64,000 nucleotides of DNA from Parahaliea maris (GCF_008064665.1 NZ_VRZA01000005.1:186001-250000), one strand, 5' to 3'; positions 26,438 to 35,981 are shown, counted from the stretch's first letter. Translations and numbers: made by a program. The notes: generated by a model from the sequence alone, not told the origin.

Positions 26438-26464
26438 TTATCTCTTTAGGTCATTTATGTCAAC
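26438..26464 (-). promoter_or_regulatory. Promoter-like element shared with the hydantoinase operon
   Basis: 27 bp in which 25 bases match the element at 34644-34670, in the same orientation. Read on the minus strand it starts with GTTGACA, a consensus -35 hexamer (26458-26463), followed at about 17 bp by an A/T-rich -10 region. It lies 98 bp before the ATG at 26340 and also upstream of the divergent FNR-like gene at 26607. The duplication suggests co-regulation. Confidence 0.5.
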
Positions 26465-26606
26465 TACTTCGGCCCCGGCAGTTTTACCCGGGGCATTGCC
26501 ACACCGGGCCCGGGGGTGTAAAACACCGCAAACCGTGGGATTCCACAACCTGCGGCTCTATACTGCCGCCCCGACAATCACCCGCTGCGGGAATCGATCT
26601 AGCGCC

Positions 26607-27302
26607 ATGACACCCAACGAACTGCCCCCGGCCACCGTCAACTTCGGCCGCAACTACGCGCTCTACAAGGGTCTGAGCGACGCCGAGCTGCGCGACCTGG
26701 CGGATATTGCGAAGCTCAGAATACGCTCCGAGCAACAGTACCTGTTCACTCAACACACCACCGCAGACCAGGTCTTCAACCTGGTCACCGGGACCGCACT
26801 CGTGGAGCGCATGTCCAGTTCAGGACGTCGCCAGGTGCTGGCCTTTCTCTTCCCCGGCGATTTCGTGGGTCTGAGCAACTCCGATTTGCGGGAGTACGCG
26901 GTAAAAACCCTCACCGAGGTCACTGCCTACGAGTTCAACCAGCAAAAGCTGCGCTCCCTGACCGAAACCTCTCCCCAACTGAAGGAGAACATGAAGGACA
27001 TCAGCGCCAACGTACTGGCGCACGCCCTGGACCAGGTTTTCATCCTCGGCCAGAAGAAAGCCGATGAACGCATCTGCTTCCTGGTCATGATGTTCCTGCA
27101 GCGCATGCCCGGCGCCACCCTGGAGCACATCGACCTCCCCATGACCCGGCAGGACATCGCCGACTACCTGGGACTGACCGTCGAGACGGTCAGCCGCTCC
27201 CTCGCCAAACTCAAGCGGGAGAACATCATTTCCACACCGTCGCGACACGGTCTGCGGGTGGAAGACTATGACGAGGTCAGGCGCCTCGCGGACATCGAAT
27301 AG
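26607..27302 (+). CDS. Crp/FNR-family regulator without FeS cysteines (copy 1)
   Basis: A 231-residue regulator. Residues about 20-130 form a cyclic-nucleotide-type beta barrel (SSSGRRQVLAFLFPGDFVGL), followed by the dimer helix and a winged helix at 170-220. The recognition helix reads LTVETVSRSLAKL with E193, S196 and R197, the residues FNR uses for TTGAT/ATCAA-type sites. Only one cysteine (C157) is present, so no FNR-type [4Fe-4S] cluster is expected; a small-molecule, haem or redox effector is possible. The ATG at 26607 is where homology starts. A paralogue lies at 42942. It is divergent from the 26340 gene. Confidence 0.88.
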   Translation: MTPNELPPATVNFGRNYALYKGLSDAELRDLADIAKLRIRSEQQYLFTQHTTADQVFNLVTGTALVERMSSSGRRQVLAFLFPGDFVGLSNSDLREYAVKTLTEVTAYEFNQQKLRSLTETSPQLKENMKDISANVLAHALDQVFILGQKKADERICFLVMMFLQRMPGATLEHIDLPMTRQDIADYLGLTVETVSRSLAKLKRENIISTPSRHGLRVEDYDEVRRLADIE

Positions 27303-27349
27303 GCCCGCACCATTACGGGCCCCTCCCTCCAGGGGATAGCGCCGCAACC

Positions 27350-28336
27350 CTAGAGGTTGGGCACCACCGCCTCGACATAGGCTGCAATCAGTTGCGCAAA
27401 GCGGTGCGGCACTTCCAGCGGAGGATAGTGACCGACATCCGGCATCAGCGTTCTCGAAATCTGGGAATTCTCGAGATAGCGGGCCACCGCGACCGCCGCC
27501 GCTTCCGGCAGCAGCGGATCAGCCGTTCCCCAGATAAGCAGGGTCGGCGCTACCACTTTCTTCATCTCGATCTTCGCCTGCTTGCCATCCCCGATCCGCG
27601 CGATCATCGCAATCAGGTGCTTCTCAGGTGTCCGGCGGGAAAAATCGTAATACTCGGTGCGTGTCTGCTGGGAAATGCGGTCCGCCTCGCCGGAGAAATA
27701 ACTCAGGAACTCGTTCCAGAACTCCTCATCCTGGAAACCCGTCGCTCTCGCCCGGGCGGTGGCATCGATAAAGGACTGCGGCATCACCAGGTGGTCGGTC
27801 ACGACCGGGTCCGACGGCGTATTGGAGATGATCAGCCGCTCCACCATATCGGGGCGGCGGGCAGCGAGGTACATACCCATGGTGCCGCCGCTGGACACGC
27901 CGACGAAGGTCACGCGATCGACCTTCAGGTGATCGAGCAGGGCCACCGGAATGTCGGTAGGTACGATCGTTTCCACATCGCTGTCCGAAGCCCCATTGGA
28001 CAGTCCGTAACTGGGAATATCGAAGCGGATGATCCGGTAGCGATCAACCAGGTCGTCCGTTATCACATCCCAGGTACGCAGGCTGCTCTCGGAACCGTGG
28101 ACCATCATCAGGACCGGCGCATCGCGGGGCCCTTCGTCCTTGTAGTGAATCTGCATGTCACCGACCGTCAGGTAGCGACTCTCGGCATCCTCGAATCGCT
28201 CGCGCAGTTCAGCAATGGTCAGGTAGGGGTGGGCCCCTTCGGTACCGGCGGTTTCCGCCGCCGAGGCAAAGGGCCCTGCTACCAGCAGACTGAAGAACAG
28301 GGCAACGAGATGTGTACAGGGTCCGGGCAATCGCAT
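27350..28336 (-). CDS. Exported alpha/beta hydrolase
   Basis: A 328-residue protein with a signal peptide (HLVALFFSLLVAGPFASAAE). It has a complete triad: nucleophile elbow GVSSGG (S148), acid in WGTADPLLPE and histidine in VGHYPPLEVP. The oxyanion segment MMVHGSESSLRTWD is typical of the haloperoxidase/epoxide-hydrolase branch of the fold. The start follows CTGGAG. It is the last gene of the hyuA-hyuB-leuC-leuD operon (49 bp after the leuD stop). Unlike several neighbours it keeps all catalytic residues, so it should be an active hydrolase of unknown substrate. Confidence 0.85.
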   Translation of the reverse strand: MRLPGPCTHLVALFFSLLVAGPFASAAETAGTEGAHPYLTIAELRERFEDAESRYLTVGDMQIHYKDEGPRDAPVLMMVHGSESSLRTWDVITDDLVDRYRIIRFDIPSYGLSNGASDSDVETIVPTDIPVALLDHLKVDRVTFVGVSSGGTMGMYLAARRPDMVERLIISNTPSDPVVTDHLVMPQSFIDATARARATGFQDEEFWNEFLSYFSGEADRISQQTRTEYYDFSRRTPEKHLIAMIARIGDGKQAKIEMKKVVAPTLLIWGTADPLLPEAAAVAVARYLENSQISRTLMPDVGHYPPLEVPHRFAQLIAAYVEAVVPNL

Positions 28337-28385
28337 GACAAACAGCTCCAGGTTAAAAAGTGAGAACTCACCGTGATTCACCGGC

Positions 28386-29039
28386 TCAGGCCCGGTCAGG
28401 GCCGGCCCGGAATAACCAGGGTTCGCGGGCTTGCAGCTGGGCTTCAAAACCGCGAATGGTGTCGACGCTGGCCAGCGTCACCGCAATATCATCCAGGCCT
28501 TCGAGCAGATGATGCTTGCGGGCCGGATCGATATCGAAGTGCCACTCACGCGTTGCCGAGCGCACGAGCTGCGCGGCGAGATCGATCTCGAGTTCGAATT
28601 CCGCTTCTGCGGCGGCCAGGCCGAACAACTCGGCAATCGTCGCCGCAGGCAGGCTCAGGGGCAACAGGCCATTTTTGAAGCAGTTGCTGAAAAAAATATC
28701 GGCAAAACCGGGGGCGATGATCGCGCGAAAGCCGAAGTCGCGCAGGGCCCAGACAGCGTGTTCCCGACTGGAACCGCAGCCAAAATTGTCACCCGCCAGC
28801 AGAATGCTGGCGCCCTGGTACCGCGGCTCGTTCAGTGCGAACTGCGGATTTTTGCGGCGGCTGGGGGTATCCGTTTCAACATCACCGGGATCCAGGTAGC
28901 GCCAGTCGTCGAACAGCCAGTCGGCGTAGCCGAACTTGCTGATGGATTTGAGGTACTGCTTGGGCAGGATGGCATCGGTATCGACGTTACTGCGATCCAG
29001 CGGGAATACCCGCCCGCGATGGGTGGTAAACGCGTCCAT
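28386..29039 (-). CDS. leuD: LeuD-type small subunit (second copy)
   Basis: A 217-residue small subunit closer to ordinary LeuD than the 14384 copy: SNVDTDAILPKQYLK near residue 20, GDNFGCGSSREHAVWAL, and SNCFKNGLLPL. The ATG overlaps the leuC stop (TGATG). With LeuC it would form an isopropylmalate-isomerase-type hydratase. True leucine biosynthesis is possible, but leuA and leuB are absent and the operon starts with hydantoinase genes, so a catabolic isomerase or hydratase is at least as likely. Confidence 0.92.
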   Translation of the reverse strand: MDAFTTHRGRVFPLDRSNVDTDAILPKQYLKSISKFGYADWLFDDWRYLDPGDVETDTPSRRKNPQFALNEPRYQGASILLAGDNFGCGSSREHAVWALRDFGFRAIIAPGFADIFFSNCFKNGLLPLSLPAATIAELFGLAAAEAEFELEIDLAAQLVRSATREWHFDIDPARKHHLLEGLDDIAVTLASVDTIRGFEAQLQAREPWLFRAGPDRA

Positions 29040-30466
29040 CAGACCCACTCTCCTTGACTGACGTCGACAAAATGTCCGCTAATGGCGGCGGCAGCGGCCA
29101 TGGCGGGGCTGACGAGATGGGTGCGACCACCGAGCCCCTGGCGACTCTGGAAGTTGCGATTGGAAGTGGAGGCGCAGTGTTCCCCTGGCAGCAGGCGGTC
29201 GGCATTCATGGCCAGGCACATCGAGCACCCGGGCTCCCGCCACTCGAAGCCCGCGGCGAGGATTATGCTGTCCAGCCCCTCCTCTTCGGCCTGGCGTTTC
29301 ACCAGGCCGGAACCCGGCACCACCAGCGCCTGTTTGACCCCGGGCGCAATGCGCTTGCCCTCGACGATCCGGGCCACCTCGCGAATATCCTCGATGCGCG
29401 AGTTGGTGCAGGAACCGATGAAGGCGCGGTCGATATGGATGTCGGTGATCGCCTGGCCGGGGCTCAGGCCCATGTAGCTCAGCGCCGACTCACAGGCCTC
29501 GGCCTTGACCGGGTTGTCAAAGTCCTGCGGGCCGGGGACGGCGGCATCGACCGGGACGACCATTTCCGGTGAAGTACCCCAGCTCACCTGGGGGCGAATA
29601 TCCGCCGCAGCGTAAATGTGTTCAAGGTCAAAGCCAGCGTCCGGATCGCTGTGCAGGGATTGCCAGTCCGCCGTTGCCCGCTGCCAGTCCTCGCCCGCAG
29701 GCGCGTACGGCCTCCCCTTGAGGTAGGCTTCGGTGGTGGCGTCATAGGCCACCAGCCCGGCCCGGGCCCCCGCCTCGATCGCCATGTTGCACAGGGTCAT
29801 GCGCCCTTCCATGCTCAGGGAGCGGATCGCCTCACCTGCAAATTCGATGGTGCAACCCGTACCCCCGGCAGTACCGATCTGGCCGATGATGTAAAGCGCG
29901 ACATCCTTGGCGGTGACACCCGGGCGCAGGGCACCATCCACCCGGACCAACATGTTGCGCGCCTTCTGCTGCCGCAGGCACTGGGTGGCCAGTACATGTT
30001 CCACTTCCGAGGTGCCAATACCCACACCCAGCGCCGCGAAGGCGCCGTGAGTGGCGGTGTGCGAGTCGCCGCACACGACCGTGGTACCCGGCAGCGTCAT
30101 GCCCTGCTCCGGGGAAATGACGTGGACGATGCCCTGCCGGTAATCCGTCAGGGAGAATTCGAGCAAGTCGAACTCGCGGCAGTTGTTGTCCAGGGCGATG
30201 ACCTGCTGGCGGGACACCCGGTCGGTAATGCCGTCGACGCCCAGCTCGCGATCGGTCGTCGGAACATTGTGGTCAGGCGTCGCCAGGATGGATTCCCTGC
30301 GCCAGGGTCTGCGACCCGCGGCGCGCAGGCCTTCGAAGGCCTGGGCTGAAGATACCTCATGGATGATGTGACGATCGATGTAGATGAGCGCCACGCCCTC
30401 GTCGTCCGTCGAGACACAGCGTCGGTCCCAGAGTTTGTCATACAGGGTTCTGGCGTTGACGGCCAT
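29039..30466 (-). CDS. leuC: LeuC-type large subunit (second copy)
   Basis: A 475-residue large subunit with cluster cysteines C353 (GSCTNSR), C414 and C417 (GCSMC). Classic LeuC blocks are [12 protein letters not shown] at the N-terminus, [12 protein letters not shown] (62-73), [15 protein letters not shown] and [12 protein letters not shown]. It is much more LeuC-like than the 15013 copy. It follows the hydantoinase B gene after 87 bp. The two copies are therefore unlikely to be recent duplicates and probably act on different substrates. Confidence 0.93.
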   Translation of the reverse strand: MAVNARTLYDKLWDRRCVSTDDEGVALIYIDRHIIHEVSSAQAFEGLRAAGRRPWRRESILATPDHNVPTTDRELGVDGITDRVSRQQVIALDNNCREFDLLEFSLTDYRQGIVHVISPEQGMTLPGTTVVCGDSHTATHGAFAALGVGIGTSEVEHVLATQCLRQQKARNMLVRVDGALRPGVTAKDVALYIIGQIGTAGGTGCTIEFAGEAIRSLSMEGRMTLCNMAIEAGARAGLVAYDATTEAYLKGRPYAPAGEDWQRATADWQSLHSDPDAGFDLEHIYAAADIRPQVSWGTSPEMVVPVDAAVPGPQDFDNPVKAEACESALSYMGLSPGQAITDIHIDRAFIGSCTNSRIEDIREVARIVEGKRIAPGVKQALVVPGSGLVKRQAEEEGLDSIILAAGFEWREPGCSMCLAMNADRLLPGEHCASTSNRNFQSRQGLGGRTHLVSPAMAAAAAISGHFVDVSQGEWV

Positions 30467-30553
30467 TGTAAAAGGGTCTCCGGATTAGCGGGCTGGAAAC
30501 AGGGGCGGCCGGTGCAAGCCGGCCGCCCGGTAGATACTGTGACGCCGAGCGAA

Positions 30554-32425
30554 CTAGCTGGCCTGGCGCTGGAAGGTCGGGGCAACCGGGGGTTCGAGGT
30601 GGGTTTCCTCGAGGCAGCGGGCCTTGATCTCTTCGATCGTGCCACCGCGGTTGAAGACCTCCTCGATGTCTCCCTGCTGTTCCGCCATGCTGGCGCGCAG
30701 GGCCTCGGTCGCCGCCTCGTCGACCGCTCCCTCGGTAATCACCACACCGTAACGGCGGGCGCCTTCCTCCGAGACCAGCCCGCGGTTCACGTCGGTGAGG
30801 ACGAGCTGCGCATCGCGTTCAAGGGGGTTACCCCAGCCACCGCCGCCCCAGGTGTTGAAGTACAGCAGGTCGCCGGACTTGACCTTAATACCCTCGCGCT
30901 TGGACGGCAGCCATTCCTCGCTGCCATCGGCCCGCACCAGCAGCTTGGTCGAACGCAGGCCCGGCTCACCGCCATTCACACCCCAGGGATAAACCAGCCA
31001 GCGGTCATCGTGAATACCGATCTCACCATCACAGAGGAAGCGGTAGGCCACGCTCAAGCCGTTACCGCCGCGATGCAGACCGGCGCCGCCGGAGTCGGTG
31101 ATGGTTTCGTACTTCTCGATGCGCATCGGGAAATAGGACTCGATGAACTCGTTGGGCACGTTGGTGAAACCGGGCCACAGGGAGTGGCCGTCTGGACCGT
31201 CGCCCACCGGGCGCCCGGGGATACCGCCAAAGCCGATCTGGAACAACTGGAACCATTCGCCCTTGTCGTCGTAACCGGAGTAGAACAGGTGCGGCGAATC
31301 GGAGAAGCCCGCGGCGTTCAGCAGCTCCTTGGGGGCACCCATGCCGAGCAGGGCCCCGAGGATATCGAAAATGCGTCCCAGCGCGTGGGTACGACCGGAA
31401 AGCGCCGCCGGGTAATTCGGCTTGAGCAGCGTGCCCTGCGGAATACGCACATCGACCAGGTCGTAGAAACCGTCGTTGAAAATGATCTGCGGGTCCACAA
31501 TGTTGATGGTGAATGAGCCGAAGAACATCTTGAACATGTCTTCATTGAGGTAGAAGTTCACCGAGCTCTGTGCCTGGGGATCGGTGCCTTCAAAGTCGAA
31601 GATGACCCGCTCGCCCTCGCGCCACATTTTGCAGGTAATACCATAGGGACCCATGCCCTTGCCGTCGTCACACAGGTAATCCGTGAACTCACGCGGCTCT
31701 TCCGGCACGATCATCTTGATGATCTCGCTCATCGCCATGCGGTTGCGATCCAGCATGATGTCCATGGTGCTGCTGAACACGTCATCACCGAAGCGTTCGG
31801 CCAGTTCCACACAGCGGCGGGCCGCAGTCTTGCAGGCCGCCACCAGGGCGTTGAGGTCAAAACGGTTCCACTGGGGAGTACGGACATTGTGCAGGATCAT
31901 CTCCAGCATCTCGTCCTGCAGCACGCCCTTCTTGTACAACTTGACAGGCGGGATGCGAATCCCTTCCTGGAAGATCGTGGTGGCCTCGATCGGCATGGAG
32001 CCGGGTACCATGCCCCCGTTATCGGACATATGGCCAAACATGGCCGCCCAGGCGATGTGGCGCCCGTCCTTGAAGACTGGCAGCAGCACAATCCAGTCAT
32101 TGAGGTGCGACACCGCCGCATTGCACATGTAGGGGTCGTTGGTGAGGATGATATCGCCCTCCTCGATGTCCCCCTCGTAGGCGCTATTGAAGCCCGGGAT
32201 AAAGGAACCGAACTGGCCCACGACCATCTTGCCATCGCGATTGGCAATCATCGGGAAGCAGTCACCCTGCTCGCGGATACCCGGCGACATGGCGGTCCGG
32301 AACAGCACCGCGTCCATTTCCTCGCGCGCGTTGCGCAGTGCGTTTTCAATGATATCGACGGTTACACCCTCAACGTCCACGCGCTCGAGGGGGGTCTTGT
32401 TGGTTTCAATAATATTCGCAGTCAC
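30554..32425 (-). CDS. Hydantoinase B/oxoprolinase-family subunit
   Basis: A 623-residue protein of the HyuB/AcxB/ApcB family. Characteristic parts are DPYMCNAAVSHLNDWIVLLP near residues 107-126, GGMVPGSMPIEATTIFQEG and the C-terminal GGGGWGNPLERD. The start is GTG with GGGGGA upstream. With the A subunit it forms ATP-dependent hydantoinase, 5-oxoprolinase or acetone/acetophenone carboxylase-type complexes. No third carboxylase subunit gene is seen, which argues against acetone carboxylase. An ATP-dependent lactam or hydantoin opening is the simplest reading. Confidence 0.9.
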   Translation of the reverse strand: MTANIIETNKTPLERVDVEGVTVDIIENALRNAREEMDAVLFRTAMSPGIREQGDCFPMIANRDGKMVVGQFGSFIPGFNSAYEGDIEEGDIILTNDPYMCNAAVSHLNDWIVLLPVFKDGRHIAWAAMFGHMSDNGGMVPGSMPIEATTIFQEGIRIPPVKLYKKGVLQDEMLEMILHNVRTPQWNRFDLNALVAACKTAARRCVELAERFGDDVFSSTMDIMLDRNRMAMSEIIKMIVPEEPREFTDYLCDDGKGMGPYGITCKMWREGERVIFDFEGTDPQAQSSVNFYLNEDMFKMFFGSFTINIVDPQIIFNDGFYDLVDVRIPQGTLLKPNYPAALSGRTHALGRIFDILGALLGMGAPKELLNAAGFSDSPHLFYSGYDDKGEWFQLFQIGFGGIPGRPVGDGPDGHSLWPGFTNVPNEFIESYFPMRIEKYETITDSGGAGLHRGGNGLSVAYRFLCDGEIGIHDDRWLVYPWGVNGGEPGLRSTKLLVRADGSEEWLPSKREGIKVKSGDLLYFNTWGGGGWGNPLERDAQLVLTDVNRGLVSEEGARRYGVVITEGAVDEAATEALRASMAEQQGDIEEVFNRGGTIEEIKARCLEETHLEPPVAPTFQRQAS

Positions 32426-32442
32426 TGTATGTTCCCCCTTGA

Positions 32443-34515
32443 TTACTCAGCAGCCACATCGGCCGGATTGATGAGCAGGTTGCCGATGGCGTCCACTCGG
32501 GCGGCATAGCCGGGCAGCACCAGGGTGGTTGAATCCATTTCGCTGACAATCGCCGGACCCGGCACCACCATGCCCTCGTGCAGCAGCTTGCGGTCATAGA
32601 TATAGCCGTCGTGCCAGCTGCCGTCGTAGTAGAAACGGGTTTCGTGCAGCTTGCAGTCAGCCAGCGTGAGGCCCTTGTCGCCAAGTTCCTTCTGCGCGAT
32701 CTCGCCCGAACGCGCCTTCACGACGGCGCGAATCATCAGGATTTCGTGGCCGTCACCCAGCTTGAAGGTGAACAGCTTCTCGTGCTCCGCATCGAAGTAA
32801 TCGGTGATCAGCGCGAGCCCCTTGTCCGCCAGTTCCGCCTGCGTGAACTCCACGCTGATCTCGAAGGCCTGGCCGGAATAACGCAGGTCGGCCTGGTAGA
32901 TCACTTCGAGGTCATCCTCGCTGATGCCGTCGGCGATCAGGGATTCCGAGGCACGTCCTTTCAGCTCAACGAGGTCTGCCATCAGCTGCTCCGCCGTGGT
33001 GTCCTCCGCCATGGTGAGGTAGGTGCGCGCGGCTTCATCCTGCACCTGGGTGGTGGCGTCGCCATAGGCGCACAGTACACCGGGGCCGGGCGGCACGATC
33101 ACCGGCCAGGCGTTGGTCAGGATACCCAGGGCGTTGGCGTGCAGCGGGCCGGCACCGCCAAAGCCTACCAGCGAGAAGTCACGGGGATCGTAACCCTGCT
33201 CCACCGAGACCAGGCGCAGGGCGCCGAACATCGCCTCGTTGGCGATACGGATGATGCCCTCGGCAGCCGCCATCAGGTCGATACCCATGGCATCGGCCAC
33301 TTTGGCGACGGCCTTCTCGGCGGCCTCGCGATTGATGGCCATCGCGCCACCCAGTTGCACATCGGACGGCAGGTAACCCAGCACAACGTTGGCGTCGCAC
33401 ACGGTGGGCTCTTCACCGCCCTTCATGTAGGCGGCCGGCCCGGGGACGGCGCCTGCAGATTCGGGACCGACCCGCAGGGCCTTGGTCAGCTCCGGTACGA
33501 AGGCGATTGAACCGCCGCCGGCACCGACCGTGCGCACATCCACAGAGGGGGCCCGCACGCGGACGTCGCCGACAATGGTTTCACGACGGACCTTGGCACG
33601 CGAGCCCTGGATCAGGGCCACGTCAGTGGAGGTGCCACCCATGTCGAAGGTGAGGATGTCGTCGAAGCCGGCGCGGCTGCAGAAGTAGATGGCGCCGGTG
33701 ACACCGCCGGCAGGACCGGACATCAACAGATTGACCGGGGAGTCAGCCGATGCGCGACCTGAGGCCAGGCCACCGTCGGAGCGCAGGATGGAGAGCAGTA
33801 CGTCATCTCCCATGCGCTCTTCCAGCGAGGACTGCAGGTTCTTCACGTAGCGCGACACCTCTGGCCGCACGTAGGAGTTCACCACCGTTGTCTCGGTACG
33901 CTCGTACTCCTGCATTTCCGGCACGACTTCGCTGGAGATGGAAATCGGGACATCGCCAAAGACGTCCAGGGCGATATTGCGAGCGCGAATTTCATGCACC
34001 GGGTTCACATAGGCGTTGATGAAGCAGATGGTGAGCGCCTCGACCTCGCCCTTGGCATACAGTGCTTCCAGGTCGGCCCGCAGGGCCGCCTCGTCCAGTT
34101 CAGTGATGATCTCGCCGGAGGCGCCAAGTCGCTCGGTGGCACCGATGGTAAGTTCCAGCGGAGCCAGCAGCGGACTCTTCACAAAGCTCACCCAGCCGCC
34201 GAGACCGCCGGGGCAGAAGGAACGCGCCACCTGCAGGGTCTGTTCGTAGCCCGCGGTGGTAACCAGACCCACCTTCGCGCCTTTTCCGGTCAGTACCGCA
34301 TTGGTTGCTACGGTAGTTCCGTGCATCACCCGGTCGATCTGCTTCGGGTCGACACCGGATTCCTCACAGATCCGGGCCACGCCGTTGAGCACGCCCACAG
34401 AGGAATCATGGGGCGTTGAAGGGACTTTCGCGGTGTAGGTTTCACCGTTTTCTTCGTTAATCAGCAGAAGATCGGTAAACGTACCCCCTACATCCACACC
34501 CAGGCGATAACTCAT
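32443..34515 (-). CDS. Hydantoinase A/oxoprolinase-family subunit
   Basis: A 690-residue ATPase-type subunit. The N-terminus LGVDVGGTFTDLLLI is the nucleotide-binding motif of the ASKHA-like fold. MHGTTVATNAVLTGKGA and LTFDMGGTSTDVALIQG are further family blocks, and VGAGGGSIA follows. The ATG at 34515 is the family-typical start. It is the first gene of the operon and 17 bp before the B subunit. Together they hydrolyse cyclic amides (hydantoin, oxoproline) or carboxylate ketones with ATP. It is preceded by the 27-bp promoter element and, farther up, the perfect FNR-type palindrome at 34920. Confidence 0.92.
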   Translation of the reverse strand: MSYRLGVDVGGTFTDLLLINEENGETYTAKVPSTPHDSSVGVLNGVARICEESGVDPKQIDRVMHGTTVATNAVLTGKGAKVGLVTTAGYEQTLQVARSFCPGGLGGWVSFVKSPLLAPLELTIGATERLGASGEIITELDEAALRADLEALYAKGEVEALTICFINAYVNPVHEIRARNIALDVFGDVPISISSEVVPEMQEYERTETTVVNSYVRPEVSRYVKNLQSSLEERMGDDVLLSILRSDGGLASGRASADSPVNLLMSGPAGGVTGAIYFCSRAGFDDILTFDMGGTSTDVALIQGSRAKVRRETIVGDVRVRAPSVDVRTVGAGGGSIAFVPELTKALRVGPESAGAVPGPAAYMKGGEEPTVCDANVVLGYLPSDVQLGGAMAINREAAEKAVAKVADAMGIDLMAAAEGIIRIANEAMFGALRLVSVEQGYDPRDFSLVGFGGAGPLHANALGILTNAWPVIVPPGPGVLCAYGDATTQVQDEAARTYLTMAEDTTAEQLMADLVELKGRASESLIADGISEDDLEVIYQADLRYSGQAFEISVEFTQAELADKGLALITDYFDAEHEKLFTFKLGDGHEILMIRAVVKARSGEIAQKELGDKGLTLADCKLHETRFYYDGSWHDGYIYDRKLLHEGMVVPGPAIVSEMDSTTLVLPGYAARVDAIGNLLINPADVAAE

Positions 34516-34634
34516 AGACTGTAACCTCGTTGCTTTTACCTGCCGGCTGGCCGGCTGGCGAACTGTTTTCGCGGAAGCCCTGTGACACCGAGCCTGACGC
34601 TGGGCGACCGCACTAAAAGACAATTGCTATATTT

Positions 34635-34670
34635 GATATATAATTATCTCTTTAGGACATTAATGTCAAC
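34635..34670 (-). promoter_or_regulatory. Palindrome and promoter of the hydantoinase operon
   Basis: Composite site. 34635-34650 is GATATATAATTATCTC, one mismatch from the reverse complement of the 16480 site. 34644-34670 matches 25 of 27 bases of the 26438 element. 34656-34667 is the perfect palindrome GACATTAATGTC. On the minus strand a TTGACA hexamer is followed after 17 bp by TAATTA, so this is probably the sigma-70-type promoter of the operon with operator sequences overlapping it. Confidence 0.55.
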
Positions 34671-34919
34671 GCCATGGCCTGGCAGGGCACAGGACCTCTG
34701 TTGCATCGACATCCATATACAGGCAATAGTGCATTTTCAGCCACTTCGGCGACCTTCCCTGCCGGCGATACGGTTCACGGGAATCGTCGCAAGGACTGTG
34801 CCAGCAGACGCAGCCAGCGCACATGGCACAGGCGTCAGTGACCAATGCAGAAAGGCCCGGGCCGAAGCGCCGGGCCATAATTCAGGCGTTAACAGTGACC
34901 CATCCGGCCCCTGAAAGAC

Positions 34920-34933
34920 ATGACAATTGTCAT
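34920..34933. promoter_or_regulatory. Perfect FNR-type palindrome ATGACAATTGTCAT
   Basis: A perfect 14-bp palindrome 405 bp upstream of the hydantoinase A start and just after the DUF1838 copy 2 stop. It is the best member of a group of similar sites at 39567, 46171, 48014 and 54281. The spacing of two 5-bp half-sites by 4 bp matches FNR-family operators. Confidence 0.55.
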
Positions 34934-34958
34934 GCCCGTGAGACTTCGACCGCTGGGC

Positions 34959-35981
34959 TCAGCTGCCCCGCTGGTATCCGGGTGTTTCCGGGGGAACTTG
35001 CTCGGCGTAAGCCTCCAGGGTACCGATGACCCCCAGATCCGGCCCGTCGGTCGGCTCCTCGAACAGATCGGGACGGTCCTTCTCCACCCGCTCCCGGACG
35101 ACGGCGGGAACATCGTCCATCCCGCCGGTGATCTGGTAGCTGTGCATGCGCCCCATCAGCACACCGTGAACACCGCTCTGCCCCATCATCATCCAGGGCC
35201 ACCAGGGTGCCTGACGCATGAACCCGGCGGTATATCGGGCCGTCTCCAGTGAGCGGTCGTCAATCTCGTCGCGCGGGGTAAAGATCGTGAAGTGCTCCGA
35301 TGGGTTCACCCTGGGACCGGTGGAAGCCTTAGGCCAGCCTTCCGGCGTCACCGGGTTGGTGTACTCGTGGGCGTAGTCCCAGCCCAGCAGGTACTGGTCG
35401 CCGATCACTTGCCATGGCAGGCGGTAGGGCTCACCGGCACCACCGCCCTCGCCCATGTCGTTGTTCACCGTTTCCCCATCGCCGACCTTGAACACTTTTC
35501 GCGTGAGGCCGAGGCTGCCGCGGAAGCGGTCGTTGAGGAAGGGGAAAACTTCGACCCGCTCCCCGGTCCACGGGTTGTCCCAGTGATCGATGATCTTGCC
35601 AGTGGCCAGGTCCGTGAAATAGCCACACTCCTTGCCCATGACCTTCACCGTGCCATCGGGGAGGATTTTGTTGCGGATATTACCAAAACCACAGTAGCCA
35701 AACAGCGGCTTGGCGCGCTGTGACCCGACGATGGCGTACTGCACTCCCTGGTAACCGGACAGCACGGCCTTGTCGCCGATGGTGCCCCAGAGCTTGGCAA
35801 AGCCGTAGAGGTTTTCCCTCGGGTCCATAACATCCAGCGGCTTGATGTGGGCGTTGGCACGCGGCTCACCGGCCGCGATAGCGGCGGCGGGTATCACCGT
35901 GGAGGCACCGGCGGCGGCGGCCAGACCGGCGCCAACAAAGGAGCGCCGGGAAAGGCCCGGGGAGTCGAGTTCGGAAGTCAT
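34959..35981 (-). CDS. DUF1838 family protein, Tat-exported (copy 2)
   Basis: A 340-residue protein with Tat signal LSRRSFVGAGLAAAAGAS. DUF1838 blocks: YFTDLATGKIIDHWDNPWTG and, near the end, APWWPWMMMGQSGVHG. The ATG at 35981 has AGGA seven bases upstream. It is closer in these blocks to copy 1 (24571) than to copy 3 (37222), although it shares an operon with copy 3 and a serine hydrolase. Export to the periplasm is well supported; the biochemical role is unknown. Confidence 0.83.
   Translation of the reverse strand: MTSELDSPGLSRRSFVGAGLAAAAGASTVIPAAAIAAGEPRANAHIKPLDVMDPRENLYGFAKLWGTIGDKAVLSGYQGVQYAIVGSQRAKPLFGYCGFGNIRNKILPDGTVKVMGKECGYFTDLATGKIIDHWDNPWTGERVEVFPFLNDRFRGSLGLTRKVFKVGDGETVNNDMGEGGGAGEPYRLPWQVIGDQYLLGWDYAHEYTNPVTPEGWPKASTGPRVNPSEHFTIFTPRDEIDDRSLETARYTAGFMRQAPWWPWMMMGQSGVHGVLMGRMHSYQITGGMDDVPAVVRERVEKDRPDLFEEPTDGPDLGVIGTLEAYAEQVPPETPGYQRGS

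Larger units (their letters stand above)
34516..34958. other. 443-bp intergenic region before hydantoinase operon
   Basis: Contains, from left to right, the AT-rich palindrome and promoter element (34635-34670) and the perfect FNR-type palindrome (34920-34933). The stretch 34671-34919 shows no open frame with family features and no hairpin of note. Confidence 0.6.

Noticed and set aside
27302-27321. Terminator after the FNR-like gene at 26607
   Set aside because: GGCCCG/CGGGCC stem is short and has no T run; evidence too weak to list.
30554-34515. Acetone or acetophenone carboxylase
   Set aside because: Only the two hydantoinase-type subunits are present; the small extra subunits expected for acetone carboxylase are missing.
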